A stretch of DNA of 64,000 bases from Brevibacterium atlanticum (GCF_011617245.1 NZ_CP050152.1:1736001-1800000), one strand, 5' to 3'; counted from the stretch's first letter, positions 40,136 through 53,316 are shown. The notes: generated from the letters alone by a model not told the origin. A program made the numbers and translations.

Positions 40136-41443
40136 GTGACGGAGACACGGGACTTCGTCGCCCCGTGCGGACGGGTCCGCGCCTACTTGAACGGCGACGT
40201 GATCCGCGCACGGGGCATCCGCTATGCCCGCGCCGAGCGCTTCCGTCCTCCCGTCGACGAACCGCCCGTCGTCTTCATCGACGGTGCTGATCCGGGACCA
40301 GCGAGCCCGCAGCTGCGTCGCGACCCCAACGCGGGGATGACGTTCGACCAGCTCGGCGGGCTTCCCATCAGCGAGGACTGCCTGCGTGTGAGCGTAACGA
40401 TGCCCCAGGACATCGATCCCAGCGCCGAGGCGGGGCTTCCTGTCCTCGTCTGGATCCACGGCGGTGCCTACGTCGCCGGTGCCGGTGACGCGGAGATCTA
40501 CGACCCGCACACCCTCGCGGCAGAACAGCACATCATCGTCGTCTCCGTCACCTACCGCCTCGGCGTCCTCGGCTATCTGGGCACGGGCGACCCCGAGCAC
40601 TCGAACCTCGGCGTGCTCGACCAGATCTCGGCCCTGCGGTGGGTGCAGACCAATATCGCCTCCTTCGGCGGAGACCCGAACAACGTCACGATCGCCGGAC
40701 AGAGCGCCGGTGCCGACGCCTGCGCCCACCTCATGATCGCCGAGGGAACGGCAGGGCTCTTCCGCCGCGTGCTCATGGCCTCAGCTCCATTGGGGTTGGC
40801 CGGCGGCACCGATCCGATGAACTGGGCCATGGCGAAGGTCGCCCAGAGGATCGACCCCGACGCGAGCATCAAAGAGATCCTCGACGCCCAGGAGGAAGTC
40901 CACAGAGCGGCCCTCGTCGGGGGCCTGCACGCGGGGATGTGCTTCGGAGTCCACTACGGTCGGCACCCTCTGCCGTCTCGCGCGAAGGCGGCGGCCGCAT
41001 GGGCCGACGTCGCGCCGAATTTCGACGTCCTCATGACCCGCACCGAACGCGAGATCGCGTTCTTCGCCGGATTCGTTCCGGCCCTGCGCCGGCTGCACAA
41101 TCGGTCCCTGACCTCGCCGATGCTCGAATCCCTCATCTCCGGCATCACCTCGGCGGTCTACACCCGAGCCGGCCGGGAGTTCTACGACCGACACCGCATG
41201 TCCGGCGGGCAGGGCGCACGCCTGCTCATCGTCTCCCGCGGCGACGGCAGCTTCTTCGACGCCGCACATTCGGGTGATCTGCCGCTGATCTTCCCGGGCG
41301 AGATCTGGCACGATTCCTTCCTCGACTATGGCAAGACCACCGCCATCGCCGGACCCGAACTGCGACGGGTCTGGGGCCGATTCGCCACCTCGGGGTCGTT
41401 GCCGCGAGTGCCCGTCCCGGGGCTCATCGACATCATGGGCTGA
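40136..41443 (+). CDS. Type B carboxylesterase
   Basis: A 435-residue alpha/beta hydrolase of the cholinesterase-like family: oxyanion motif WIHGGAYVAGAG, nucleophile elbow AGQSAGADA with Ser190, and SEDCLRVSV near residue 80. It lacks a signal peptide, so it is cytoplasmic. It hydrolyses esters; the natural substrate is unknown. It is shorter than typical members (about 480-530), mostly in the C-terminal third. The GTG start at 40136 gives MTETRDFVAPCGRVRAYL, a normal N-terminus for the family. Confidence 0.85.
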   Translation: MTETRDFVAPCGRVRAYLNGDVIRARGIRYARAERFRPPVDEPPVVFIDGADPGPASPQLRRDPNAGMTFDQLGGLPISEDCLRVSVTMPQDIDPSAEAGLPVLVWIHGGAYVAGAGDAEIYDPHTLAAEQHIIVVSVTYRLGVLGYLGTGDPEHSNLGVLDQISALRWVQTNIASFGGDPNNVTIAGQSAGADACAHLMIAEGTAGLFRRVLMASAPLGLAGGTDPMNWAMAKVAQRIDPDASIKEILDAQEEVHRAALVGGLHAGMCFGVHYGRHPLPSRAKAAAAWADVAPNFDVLMTRTEREIAFFAGFVPALRRLHNRSLTSPMLESLISGITSAVYTRAGREFYDRHRMSGGQGARLLIVSRGDGSFFDAAHSGDLPLIFPGEIWHDSFLDYGKTTAIAGPELRRVWGRFATSGSLPRVPVPGLIDIMG

Positions 41444-41553
41444 CGGGGCTGACGTAGTCACCCGGGCCCATCGCACGGACTCGGCCGCACGCGTTCTGAC
41501 GATGGAGCCGATCGGAGTCGCGTTTTCACAATCCCCGTGTCACCGGCGTCGAC

Positions 41554-41559
41554 TACCGT
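41554..41559 (+). promoter_or_regulatory. Leaderless -10 of the AlkZ-like gene
   Basis: TACCGT, 6 nt before the ATG at 41566. Confidence 0.55.
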
Positions 41560-41565
41560 TGGACC

Positions 41566-42675
41566 ATGGACGCTCACCAGATCTCCGCCGCCCGGCTCAT
41601 CTCCCAGGGACTCGTCGGACCAGCACCGGAATCACCGACCGGTACGCGACTATCGCCAGCGGGTGCGGTCGTCGAACATCTCGGCTGCGTCCAAGCGCAG
41701 GCCCTCGGCGGAGCCTTGGCATCGGTGGCGCTGCGCAGCGGAGACAATCCTTCCTCCGGCCTCGAATCCGTGCGAGCAGCCATCGATGCTGGTGAGGTCG
41801 TGCGTTCGTGGACTCAACGCGGCACCATTCATCTCACCACTGCCAAAGACATCGGGTGGATCCTCAGCCTGACCGGCCCACGGACGATGAAGGCCACCGC
41901 GAAGCGCCGAGAGCATTTCGGCATCACCGATGCCATGCTCGAGACTGCTGCCGAGCTGGCCACCGACGCCATCCGTGAACGCGGAATGCTGACACGTGAA
42001 GAGCTGCTCGAGGCATTCGCCCCTGTGGGGGCCGGCGATGAATACGGTCACGCCCGGTACCTCATCACCTCACTGTGCCTGCAGAACCTCATCGTGCAGG
42101 CCCCGATGATCGCGGGCAAGGACGACATGAAGTACGTTCTCACCGCCGATTGGGTGCCGACACCCACCGAACTCGACGCCGAGGCGGCCCTGCACGAATG
42201 GATGAGACGCTACGTCCTCAGCCACGGACCGGTGACCATCGACGACGCGACACGGTGGACCGGCCTGCCGAAGACGACGGTGAGAGCCGCCGTCAACGCT
42301 GCCGTCGACGCCGGCGAGATCATCGCCACGAAGATCGGCGACATCGACTACGTTCAGGCTCCCGACCTCGACGACCGCTTGGCTGCATGGGAGTCCGACG
42401 CCCAGGACACGCTGCTGCTGCCGGGCTTCGACGAGGTCATCCTCGGCTACAAGGACCGCAGCGCCACACTCGACCCGGAACACGAGAAGCTCGTCGTGCC
42501 CGGCGGCAACGGAATGTTCAAAAACACTGTCATCAGCCAGGCCCGCGCGTGCGGAACCTGGAGACGCTCACCGCGTAAGAACGGGCCGCGCGTCGTCACC
42601 GATGCTTTCCCCGGCCTGAGCGTCGACACCGACGCTGTCGAGGCGGCGGCCGCCACGCACCCGGCCTTCGCCTGA
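41566..42675 (+). CDS. AlkZ-like winged-helix DNA glycosylase family protein
   Basis: A 369-residue protein of the HTH_42/AlkZ family. It contains the catalytic QxQ motif in CVQAQA (Q43, Q45) and SWTQRGTIHLTTAKD, which are conserved in AlkZ of Streptomyces (interstrand-crosslink glycosylase for azinomycin self-protection) and E. coli YcaQ. The C-terminal LPGFDEVILGYKDRSATLDPEH is also typical. It probably removes alkylated bases or unhooks crosslinks. No biosynthetic gene cluster is nearby, so it would be a general repair enzyme. Confidence 0.88.
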   Translation: MDAHQISAARLISQGLVGPAPESPTGTRLSPAGAVVEHLGCVQAQALGGALASVALRSGDNPSSGLESVRAAIDAGEVVRSWTQRGTIHLTTAKDIGWILSLTGPRTMKATAKRREHFGITDAMLETAAELATDAIRERGMLTREELLEAFAPVGAGDEYGHARYLITSLCLQNLIVQAPMIAGKDDMKYVLTADWVPTPTELDAEAALHEWMRRYVLSHGPVTIDDATRWTGLPKTTVRAAVNAAVDAGEIIATKIGDIDYVQAPDLDDRLAAWESDAQDTLLLPGFDEVILGYKDRSATLDPEHEKLVVPGGNGMFKNTVISQARACGTWRRSPRKNGPRVVTDAFPGLSVDTDAVEAAAATHPAFA

Positions 42676-42687
42676 TCGGCGTTTCCC

Positions 42688-43659
42688 ATGCACAGGTGGA
42701 GAGAACGAGGGCGAACGACGCCGGAAGTCGGCATCATCGTCAACCTCAAACACCACAGCACTCACCGGGCCTACTCGAATCTGGTCGAGGCGATGCGTCC
42801 CCTTGATATCCGCTACCGGACGATGACGACGACGAGCGAACGCGACGGTGTATGGCAGGCAGCACAACTCGTGGCGTGGGGTGCCGACGTCGTCATCATC
42901 CTCGGCGGCGACGGGACCATCAGGGCAGCCGGTCCGGTGCTTGCCGATGCAGAAACACCAGTGCTCCTCATTCCGACGGGGACGGCGAACGTGCTCAGTC
43001 GCCACGTGGGCATCACCTCGACTCGACACGCGATCGCGCACTGCCTGCGCGTCCTCGCAACCGGACTTCACTCGAGCGGAATTAGGTTCGTGCCGATCAA
43101 TGAGGTCGACATCCGTCACAGCGACGGCAGTCGACGGCAGACGGTGTTCCTCTGCCTCGCCGGCATCGGCGGGGACGCCCGAGCGGTGGCCCGCCATCAC
43201 GTCGCGCCGGGACTGCTCGGCTACGCCTGGGGCGCGGCCAGGGCGCTCTTCGCCACCGACCTCACGCTCACTGCGGATGGCATCACCGTCGACGGGGAGG
43301 CGGCCACGACCGAAAACGCTCGTCGGCCGGAGCGCATGTGGTCGATGATGGCCTCAAAGGTTGCTCGTCCCGCCGGACCGGTCTCGGTCTTCCCCGATGC
43401 CCGCATCGACGCTGAGACATTCTCCGTGCTCGGCGTCGGACCTCTGCCCCGCACAGCTGTCGAGCGGATGCGCGCGTGGTGGTCAATCGGCCTCGACTGT
43501 CTGAGCGGCAGTCCTGGATCGAACCCGCTCATGGACTGCCGTCAGGCCACCGGAGTCACGGTCCGACTGCGGACCTCGGCGCCGGTGCAGCTCGACGGCG
43601 ACCTCATCGAGGACTGCGTCGAGCTGCACGTGCGTGCCGGGATGAGGCAGCTGTTGGTG

Positions 43660-43677
<18 letters not shown>
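42688..43677 (+). CDS. Diacylglycerol kinase catalytic-domain protein (LCB5/YegS-like)
   Basis: A 329-residue lipid kinase-like protein: GGDGT at residues 73-77 for ATP binding, then IPTGTANVLSRHVGI, the substrate-loop motif. The C-terminal beta-domain has DGDLIEDCVELHVRAGM. The family phosphorylates diacylglycerol, sphingoid bases or related lipids at the membrane. It follows the AlkZ-like gene after 12 bp and overlaps the convergent ATPase gene by 18 bp. The start is not marked by a strong ribosome site. Confidence 0.85.
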
Positions 43678-45250
<1,573 letters not shown>

Positions 45251-45261
<11 letters not shown>

Positions 45262-45856
45262 GGCTCAATCTTTGCACAACGGCGCCGAGGTGGTGGAGGA
45301 ATTGTGCGTGCAATCGTGGATCCCCGCCCAATTCCGGATGGAAGCTGCCGCCCCACACGTGTCCCTGTCGCACGAGGACGGGCTGACTGTTATGCGAGGC
45401 GAGCACCTCGACGTCCGATCCGATGTCGAGGATCTGCGGTGCACGGATGAACGTTCCGTCGAAGGACTCGTCGAGGCCCGAGACGGTCAGCGGCGCGGTG
45501 AACGACTCACGCTGGCGTCCATAGGCGTTGCGAGCCACGGTGATGTCGAGCCCGCCGAGGCGGCCGTACCCTCCCAGCGAATCATCGCTGAGGCGGTCGG
45601 CCAGCAGGATGAGGCCGGCGCACGTGCCGAATACGGGCAGGCCGTCGTCGATGTGTGTCCGCATTTGGGGGAAGAGGTCCGTGCCGTCGGCGATGCGCAC
45701 CATGGCCGTCGATTCCCCGCCGGGCAGGACGACCGCGTCGAGATCGGTCAGGTGCTCGGCCCGGGTGACCTTTCGGGCCTCGACGCCCAGGGAGCCGAGC
45801 ACACTCAGGTGCTCACGGAAAGCTCCCTGGAGGGCGAGGACCCCGATTCTCACCAT
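45251..45856 (-). CDS. pdxT: Pyridoxal 5'-phosphate synthase glutaminase subunit PdxT
   Basis: A 201-residue glutamine amidotransferase with [13 protein letters not shown] at the start, LPGGEST, the nucleophile Cys79 in [11 protein letters not shown], and SFHPELGGD near the end with the catalytic histidine and glutamate. It releases ammonia from glutamine and channels it to PdxS. It overlaps pdxS by 7 bp. Confidence 0.97.
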
Positions 45857-46731
45857 CCGCGTTCGGCCAGTCGGTGAGGGGCAGGCACGTCGGCGACATT
45901 GATGCCGACCATCGCATCGCCGAGTCCGCGGGAGGCCGCGGCGACTGCCGCCGGGTCGTCGTAGTGGGTGGTCGCCTCGACGATGGCCTTCGCTCTGGCC
46001 TCGGGGTTGCCGGATTTGAAGATGCCCGAGCCGACGAAGACGCCGTCGGCGCCGAGCTGCATCATCATCGCCGCGTCCGCGGGAGTGGCGATGCCGCCGG
46101 CGACGAAGGTCACCACGGGCAGTCTGCCGAGGCTCGCAACCTGCTTGACGAGGTGGTAGGGAGCCGCGATCTCCTTGGCTGCGACGTAGAGCTCGTCCTC
46201 GCTCTTGGCCGTGAGCGCACGGATCTCGGAATTGATGGTCCGCAGGTGGCGCATCGCCTCGGAGACGTCACCGGTTCCGGCTTCACCCTTGGACCGGATC
46301 ATCGAAGCGCCCTCGGTGATCCGGCGCAGAGCCTCGCCGAGGTTGGTCGCACCGCACACGAAAGGCACCTGGAAGACGGACTTGTCGATGTGGTTTACGT
46401 AGTCGGCGGGAGAGAGGACCTCGGACTCGTCGATGTAGTCGACGCCGAGATTTTCAAGGATCTGTGCTTCGACGAAGTGTCCGATGCGGGCCTTGGCCAT
46501 GACCGGGATCGACACCGCGTTGACGATCGAGTCGATGAGGTCGGGATCGCTCATCCGGGCGACTCCGCCCTGGGCGCGGATGTCGGCGGGGACGCGTTCG
46601 AGGGCCATGACGGCCGCCGCGCCGGCGGCCTCGGCGATACGGGCCTGCTCCGCGTTGACGACGTCCATGATGACACCGCCCTTGAGCATCTGCGCCAGGC
46701 CGGTGTTGAGGAGGGTCTGAGTCTCGGTCAT
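45850..46731 (-). CDS. pdxS: Pyridoxal 5'-phosphate synthase subunit PdxS
   Basis: A 293-residue TIM-barrel enzyme of the deoxyxylulose-5-phosphate-independent route. It joins ribose 5-phosphate, glyceraldehyde 3-phosphate and ammonia to give PLP. Conserved blocks are [31 protein letters not shown] with the ribose-binding Lys80, and [13 protein letters not shown] at 46731 has GGAAG about 7 nt upstream; the longer frame to 46800 lacks family similarity. It is divergent from the MocR-type regulator. Confidence 0.97.
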   Translation of the reverse strand: MTETQTLLNTGLAQMLKGGVIMDVVNAEQARIAEAAGAAAVMALERVPADIRAQGGVARMSDPDLIDSIVNAVSIPVMAKARIGHFVEAQILENLGVDYIDESEVLSPADYVNHIDKSVFQVPFVCGATNLGEALRRITEGASMIRSKGEAGTGDVSEAMRHLRTINSEIRALTAKSEDELYVAAKEIAAPYHLVKQVASLGRLPVVTFVAGGIATPADAAMMMQLGADGVFVGSGIFKSGNPEARAKAIVEATTHYDDPAAVAAASRGLGDAMVGINVADVPAPHRLAERGW

Positions 46732-46900
46732 TGGGTTCTTCCATTCACTCGTGCGGTCACGATCCCGGTCGACCATGCGCACAGCGTCGCCTCGCCTCAA
46801 TCAGTGGCGAGTCGATGCGGTCGGATGTCGGGTCGATGGATCGGATGATGACAGGGGTGAACGGCCGTTCGCTTCCAGGCTAGAACGAGATGTGGCTTAT

Positions 46901-46936
46901 AAAGAGGGCCAGCAGAGTTTCAGTATTTTAGGCCAG
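46901..46936. promoter_or_regulatory. Repeated GGCCAG motif between pdxS and pdxR
   Basis: AAAGAGGGCCAG (46901-46912) and TTTTAGGCCAG (46926-46936) are direct repeats with 24-bp spacing. The first resembles the AAAGTGG-type PdxR box described in Corynebacterium, as I recall it. Direct-repeat operators are usual for MocR proteins. Confidence 0.5.
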
Positions 46937-46952
46937 TCTGCCTCGGCAGAAC

Positions 46953-46958
46953 TATCAT
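46953..46958 (+). promoter_or_regulatory. Leaderless -10 of pdxR
   Basis: TATCAT, 6 nt before the ATG at 46965. Confidence 0.6.
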
Positions 46959-46964
46959 CGTGCC

Positions 46965-48389
46965 ATGGGAGCGCGGAGCGAACGAGTGCAGGTGATCGGT
47001 GCCGGCAGCAAGGACAAGGGCCGGGCCGAAGGCATCGCCCTGCCGTTGAGCGTGGACAAGCGCGTGGCTACTCCTCTGCCCGATCAGATCGCTCAGGGAC
47101 TGCGAGCCCTCATCGCCGATGGGACGTTGCGCCCTGGTGATGCGGTTCCGTCGAGTCGTCGCCTTGCCGGCCACCTCGGCGTCTCTCGCGGCAGTGTCGA
47201 GACCGCCTATGCTCAGCTCGGGGTCGAAGGATTCCTCCTCGGAGCGGAACGCTCTGCGACCCGGGTCAACCCGGACCTGCCCGCCGCAGCACGGTCACCG
47301 CAGCCCAGACCCCGTGTTCCCACTTCGCCGAGGCGGCGCCTGCGCAGCTACATCGACCTCCGCCCGGGTTTCGGTGGTGACGATCCGCTGCGTGAACCCG
47401 CCTTCCGGAGGGCGTGGCGGGAATCGCTCGACCTCGATCCCGGACCGATCGACCCAGTGGGCCAGCCGGGTGCCCGGTGGGCCATCGCCGACTATCTACG
47501 GCTGGCTCGGGGGATGACCGTCGATCCCGACGAGATCATCCTCACCAGCGGTTCCCGGGATGGTCTGCGCCTGCTGCTGGGCATCGGCGTGAACGGGTCG
47601 ATCGCTGTGGAAAATCCCGGATTCCCTGGCCTGCGGCAGGCGATGGCCGACCAGGAACTCGTGCCGCTCGACGTCGCCGAAGAAGCCCCGGCACCGGTCG
47701 GGGTGGGTGCCGCCGTCGTGACCCCGAACCACCAGTTCCCGCACGGCACCCCGATGCCTGTCGATCAGCGTGTACGCCTCCTGGACTGGGCAGCGGAGCA
47801 CGACATCATCCTCATCGAGGACGATTACGACAGCGAAGCGCGCTTCACCCGCACAGTGCTGCCGACACTCTACGACCTCGCCTCGTCGGCAGGAAGCCCG
47901 GCGCAGGTCGTCCATATCGGCACGTTCTCGACCCTGCTCACCTCGTCGGTGTCGACGGGATACCTCGTCAGTCACGGCGAGATCGCCGACCGCCTCGTGG
48001 AGATGCGCACGGCGCTGGGCCCGGCGTATTCACCGATCCTGCAGACAGCCATCGGGTCGTACCTGGGATCAGGGGGACTGCGCCGACGGATCTCTCGCGG
48101 ACGGCGCCGCCTCAGAGCCGCTGAGCAGGTCGTCGCCGAGGTCGGAGAGATCCCCGGTCTCGTCCACGAGGGGCGCACCCTCGTGATCGAGACGAGCCGT
48201 GACGAGGCCGCGTGGCTGTTGCGTCGATTGGCTGATCGCGGGATCCTCGTCGCTTCGTTGGCCCGTGGTTGGACCGGCGGGGATGAGGCCCGCCACGGAC
48301 TCGTCATCGCCCACTCGAATGTCGAGGCCGAGGTGCTGCGGAACGCACTGACAGTCGTGCAGTCCCTGTTGAGTAGGATCGAGTCATGA
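46965..48389 (+). CDS. pdxR: MocR-type regulator PdxR lacking the PLP lysine
   Basis: A 474-residue protein with an N-terminal GntR winged helix (PLPDQIAQGLRALIADGTLRPG, SSRRLAGHLGVSRGSVETAY) fused to an aminotransferase-I-like domain from about residue 125. TPNHQFPHG and IEDDYDSE (the aspartate that contacts the pyridine nitrogen) are present. In the block HIGTFSTLLTSSVSTGYLV, however, the position of the Schiff-base lysine (normally GTFSK) is Thr323, and the usual arginine before LGY is Ser330. It is divergent from pdxST, so PLP-dependent control of PLP synthesis is expected, but covalent PLP binding looks impossible. TATCAT lies 6 nt before the start. Confidence 0.88.
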   Translation: MGARSERVQVIGAGSKDKGRAEGIALPLSVDKRVATPLPDQIAQGLRALIADGTLRPGDAVPSSRRLAGHLGVSRGSVETAYAQLGVEGFLLGAERSATRVNPDLPAAARSPQPRPRVPTSPRRRLRSYIDLRPGFGGDDPLREPAFRRAWRESLDLDPGPIDPVGQPGARWAIADYLRLARGMTVDPDEIILTSGSRDGLRLLLGIGVNGSIAVENPGFPGLRQAMADQELVPLDVAEEAPAPVGVGAAVVTPNHQFPHGTPMPVDQRVRLLDWAAEHDIILIEDDYDSEARFTRTVLPTLYDLASSAGSPAQVVHIGTFSTLLTSSVSTGYLVSHGEIADRLVEMRTALGPAYSPILQTAIGSYLGSGGLRRRISRGRRRLRAAEQVVAEVGEIPGLVHEGRTLVIETSRDEAAWLLRRLADRGILVASLARGWTGGDEARHGLVIAHSNVEAEVLRNALTVVQSLLSRIES

Positions 48390-48805
48390 AGAGGTTCGGT
48401 TTCGTTGCCGACGGCGTGTTCAAACTGCTTGTCGCCGTGGCAATCGTGGTGTTCATGCCCGCACTCGAGGAGTTCTTCCTCTCGCCGAGGTGGCTCGTCA
48501 TCGTCGCTGCCGTACTGCTCTTCCTCAGCGCTGCCACGGAGATCTCGTTCGGAGTGCGCAAGGGGGAGAAGCGCTACGTCAGACACCTGGCGATCTTCGA
48601 CAGCCTGTGGATCATCGCGACGGTTGTCGGCATCGTCTTCGCTTTCGCCGGAAACGCAGCCGCCGGCTATGTCTGGTTCGGCTACACGGGATTGGCTTCG
48701 CTGTTCCTCGCGGTGGTCTTCACCACCGGAGCGAACGGCCCGGACTTCGGCGACGACGAGAACGGCACGGATGCCGGAGAGCACGAGGGCGGCACCCAGC
48801 GCTGA
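48386..48805 (+). CDS. Small four-helix membrane protein
   Basis: A 139-residue protein with four hydrophobic segments (FKLLVAVAIVVFMPAL, LVIVAAVLLFLSAATEI, IATVVGIVFAFAGNAAAGY, GLASLFLAVVFTTGA) and an acidic tail. I do not recognise a named family. Its ATG overlaps the pdxR stop (ATGA), so it is co-translated with the regulator. A link to pyridoxine metabolism or transport is only suggested by position. Confidence 0.75.
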   Translation: MKRFGFVADGVFKLLVAVAIVVFMPALEEFFLSPRWLVIVAAVLLFLSAATEISFGVRKGEKRYVRHLAIFDSLWIIATVVGIVFAFAGNAAAGYVWFGYTGLASLFLAVVFTTGANGPDFGDDENGTDAGEHEGGTQR

Positions 48806-49033
48806 GAAACGCGACGCTGGGACTCTTGAACGCCGCACGCTCTGGCACCACAGCGGGCGCGATAGCACGCTCGTTCAAGGCGCAGCGCGTCTGTGGAACC
48901 GTGCGCCGATCGACAACAGCGCTCCGCCTTGATCGAGCGTATGGCGCCGCTGGCAGGTTCGAACGCCGCTGGGACGCTTGAACGACGCCGCTGCAGATGC
49001 CGTGGCAGCAGCGCCGGCGGGGTGGGCGGCGGG
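48806..49033. other. Gene-free interval with repeated TTGAACG-type motifs
   Basis: A 21-bp unit beginning GCTGGGAC and ending in CGC occurs at 48816-48836 and again at 48968-48988, with 19 of 21 bases identical. An inverted CGTTCAAG lies at 48871-48878 and GTTCGAACG at 48957-48965. No coding frame or convincing terminator was found. Confidence 0.5.
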
Positions 49034-49678
49034 TCAGCGGTTGAAGGCGATCGCGGCGCTGTAGCCCGCAGGGATCCCCTCGCCGAGGTCGTGGATGTCG
49101 ACGTCCGGGTGCGGTGAGTCCGGCTGTGCGCCGGTGCCGATGTAGTCCATGCCCGGATCTCTCGCCAGGCCGGTGCTCAGCGCCTTGAGGAACGCCTCGG
49201 TGCGCGCCCATACCCGGACGAAGCTGGCAGCGAGCTCGTCTTCCGGCAGCGCCTCAAGTTCGGCGCGCTCCTTGACGTGGAGCAGCTGCATCGCCTCGGC
49301 GGCCACAGCGTGTTCGGGGACTGCCTCGAGGTCGATTCCCACCGGATCCTCGGACACAGCCACGAGCACGAGGCGGCGGGCCCGGGTGACGGAGAACTCG
49401 CAGTCGTCGACACGGGGTTTGCCCGCCGAATCGAGGCGGATCTCGATTCCGGCCGGATCCCGCTCGAGATGGGCGCCGAGGACGTGGCGCAGGACGACAC
49501 GACCGGCAGTCCAGGTGGCGGCCGCCTCGGCATCGAATTCCTTCGCGTAGTTGCGCTCCTGCTCGGTGAGCACGGAATCGTCCTCACGAGTCCAAGCGGC
49601 AGATGCCGCGGTGTCCGCGAGGACGAGGGCAGTGGGAAGATCGGTCGGCAGCTCGGTGAAGCTGGAGTGGAACGGCAT
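49034..49678 (-). CDS. 4'-phosphopantetheinyl transferase superfamily protein
   Basis: A 214-residue protein with the metal and CoA motif VGIDLE and the downstream WARTEAFLKAL. The latter corresponds to the family's W-x-x-K-E-A-x-x-K block but has threonine for the first lysine. These enzymes attach the phosphopantetheine arm of CoA to carrier proteins of fatty-acid, polyketide or nonribosomal peptide synthases. No carrier protein is nearby. Its start lies 3 bp after the end of the LapA-like gene, so the two form an operon. Confidence 0.82.
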   Translation of the reverse strand: MPFHSSFTELPTDLPTALVLADTAASAAWTREDDSVLTEQERNYAKEFDAEAAATWTAGRVVLRHVLGAHLERDPAGIEIRLDSAGKPRVDDCEFSVTRARRLVLVAVSEDPVGIDLEAVPEHAVAAEAMQLLHVKERAELEALPEDELAASFVRVWARTEAFLKALSTGLARDPGMDYIGTGAQPDSPHPDVDIHDLGEGIPAGYSAAIAFNR

Positions 49679-49681
49679 CGA

Positions 49682-50152
49682 TCAGCGGCCCAGCGCCTTG
49701 TGGATCTTCTTCAGTTTGCGGTTGAGGACGAAGATCCGCACCGAACCGATGATTCCGGCGATGAGGATGCCGCCGATCGCGGCGAAGAGCATGGCCACGC
49801 CCAGCGGCAGTTCGAACTGCCAGCCGAAGTATTCGAACTCCGCAGGCACGTTGTTCTGCAGGATGAAGATGAGGAGCAGGACGACGATGATCGCGCCGAG
49901 GATGAGGGAGACCCACATGCCTGCCGACATTCCGGGTCCGGCCTGCGTCGACGGCAGCTCGCCGGTCTGGGGCTGTGACTGTTCGTCGGTGTGACCGGCA
50001 GGCGCCTGCGACTGCTCGTGCGGGGAGATCTCACGAGTGTCACCGGCACCGAGGTCGGCCTCGGTGGAAGTCTCTTCCCCGAGCACGGAGTCGGTCTCGG
50101 CCAGGAGCTCTTCGGGCGTCTGCGATTCGCCGCGGGGGTCTTGAGTACTCAT
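49682..50152 (-). CDS. LapA-like (DUF1049) membrane protein with acidic N-terminus
   Basis: A 156-residue protein. The first 85 residues are polar and acidic and rich in Ser/Thr/Gln (cytoplasmic, probably disordered). Two helices, SLILGAIIVVLLLIFILQNN and AMLFAAIGGILIAGIIGSVR, follow, with the NNVPAEFEYFGWQFELPLG connector typical of the LapA/DUF1049 family. It may assist lipopolysaccharide-like or envelope assembly in other bacteria; its role here is unknown. TATGAT lies 7 nt before the ATG at 50152, and the -10 sits inside a hairpin. Confidence 0.8.
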   Translation of the reverse strand: MSTQDPRGESQTPEELLAETDSVLGEETSTEADLGAGDTREISPHEQSQAPAGHTDEQSQPQTGELPSTQAGPGMSAGMWVSLILGAIIVVLLLIFILQNNVPAEFEYFGWQFELPLGVAMLFAAIGGILIAGIIGSVRIFVLNRKLKKIHKALGR

Positions 50153-50183
50153 GCGCCCCATCATAACTGCTGATGGGGCGCAT
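50151..50183. other. 12-bp hairpin overlapping the lapA-like promoter and start codon
   Basis: ATGCGCCCCATC (50151-50162) pairs perfectly with GATGGGGCGCAT (50172-50183) across a 9-nt loop. On the minus strand it contains the -10 TATGAT (50165-50160). It may serve as a second terminator for icd transcripts. Confidence 0.6.
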
Positions 50184-50192
50184 GAGTCGGGG

Positions 50193-50235
50193 TGTGAGAC
50201 AAGTGTTCGGAAACCGTTGCCCAACGCTTCTCACA
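50193..50235 (-). terminator. Terminator after icd
   Basis: TGTGAGA (50193-50199) pairs with TCTCACA (50229-50235), and AGTGTT (50202-50207) with AACGCT (50223-50228), giving a two-part stem about 40 bp after the icd stop. Confidence 0.6.
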
Positions 50236-50273
50236 TGATGCCGATCAGGAGAGAGGCGGTGTCGATCAGAGGA

Positions 50274-52511
<2,238 letters not shown>

Positions 52512-52674
52512 CTACTCCGCATCGTCTTGGGGTTTGTCACAGACATCTTACCTTCCGGACGATTTTGGTAGTCGGTACGGGCCGATGACTGTGCTCACAC
52601 CTGCCCTCACCGCCCAGCCGTCGCCTCACCCGGTAGTCTTCTGTGTCGGCACGGACAACAGAAAGAGGACGACA

Positions 52675-53316
52675 GTGGCCAAACTCTACTTCCGCTACGG
52701 GGCGATGAACTCCGGCAAGTCGACCGCTCTGCTCCAGGCCGCCTTCAACTACGAAGAACGCGGACAGCGGGTCCTGCTGGCCAAGCCGGTCATCGACACG
52801 AAGGGAGCCTCGGAGATCGTCTCCCGGCTCGGCGTCACCCGGGGAGTCGACTTCCTCATCCCTGAGGACGGCGATGTGGAGACGATCTACGCCGAACACG
52901 CCGACTACGTCGATCACGACGCTCTGCTCGAGTCCATCGACGCCCCGAAGACCCCGGTCGCGTGCCTGCTCATCGACGAAGCGCAGTTCCTCACCCCGAC
53001 TCAGGTGGATTCGCTCATGCGCATCGCCACCTATGCCTCGGTGCCGGTGATGTGCTACGGAATCCGCACAGATTTTCAGACGCGAGCATTCCCCGGTTCG
53101 GCCCGCCTGCTCGAGATCGCCCACACCCTCGAAGAGCTCAAGACGATCTGCCGGTGCGGTCGGAAGGCGATGTTCAACGGTCGCCTCGTCGACGGGGAGT
53201 TCATCTTCGACGGCGATCAGGTCGCGATCGACGGCAACGCGGTGACCTATGAGTCGCTGTGTCCCCGCTGTTATCTCGACTTCTCCGGCGGTAGGCTGAT
53301 CACGGAAGACTCCTGA
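52675..53316 (+). CDS. tdk: Thymidine kinase (type II)
   Basis: A 213-residue enzyme with P-loop GAMNSGKST (residues 9-17), LLIDEAQFL (the catalytic and magnesium-binding DEAQF), and four zinc-binding cysteines in CRCG and CPRC. It phosphorylates thymidine in the salvage pathway. GTG at 52675 is chosen since AGAGGACGACA lies directly upstream; the longer frame starts inside the icd promoter. It is divergent from icd. Confidence 0.95.
   Translation: MAKLYFRYGAMNSGKSTALLQAAFNYEERGQRVLLAKPVIDTKGASEIVSRLGVTRGVDFLIPEDGDVETIYAEHADYVDHDALLESIDAPKTPVACLLIDEAQFLTPTQVDSLMRIATYASVPVMCYGIRTDFQTRAFPGSARLLEIAHTLEELKTICRCGRKAMFNGRLVDGEFIFDGDQVAIDGNAVTYESLCPRCYLDFSGGRLITEDS

Noticed and set aside
41444-41565. 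Search for a promoter operator or small RNA between the carboxylesterase and AlkZ-like genes
   Set aside because: Apart from the -10 TACCGT nothing structured was seen.
48954-48990. T-loop-like GGTTCGAAC that might mark a tRNA
   Set aside because: The adjoining bases do not form a T stem, and no acceptor or anticodon arm is present.
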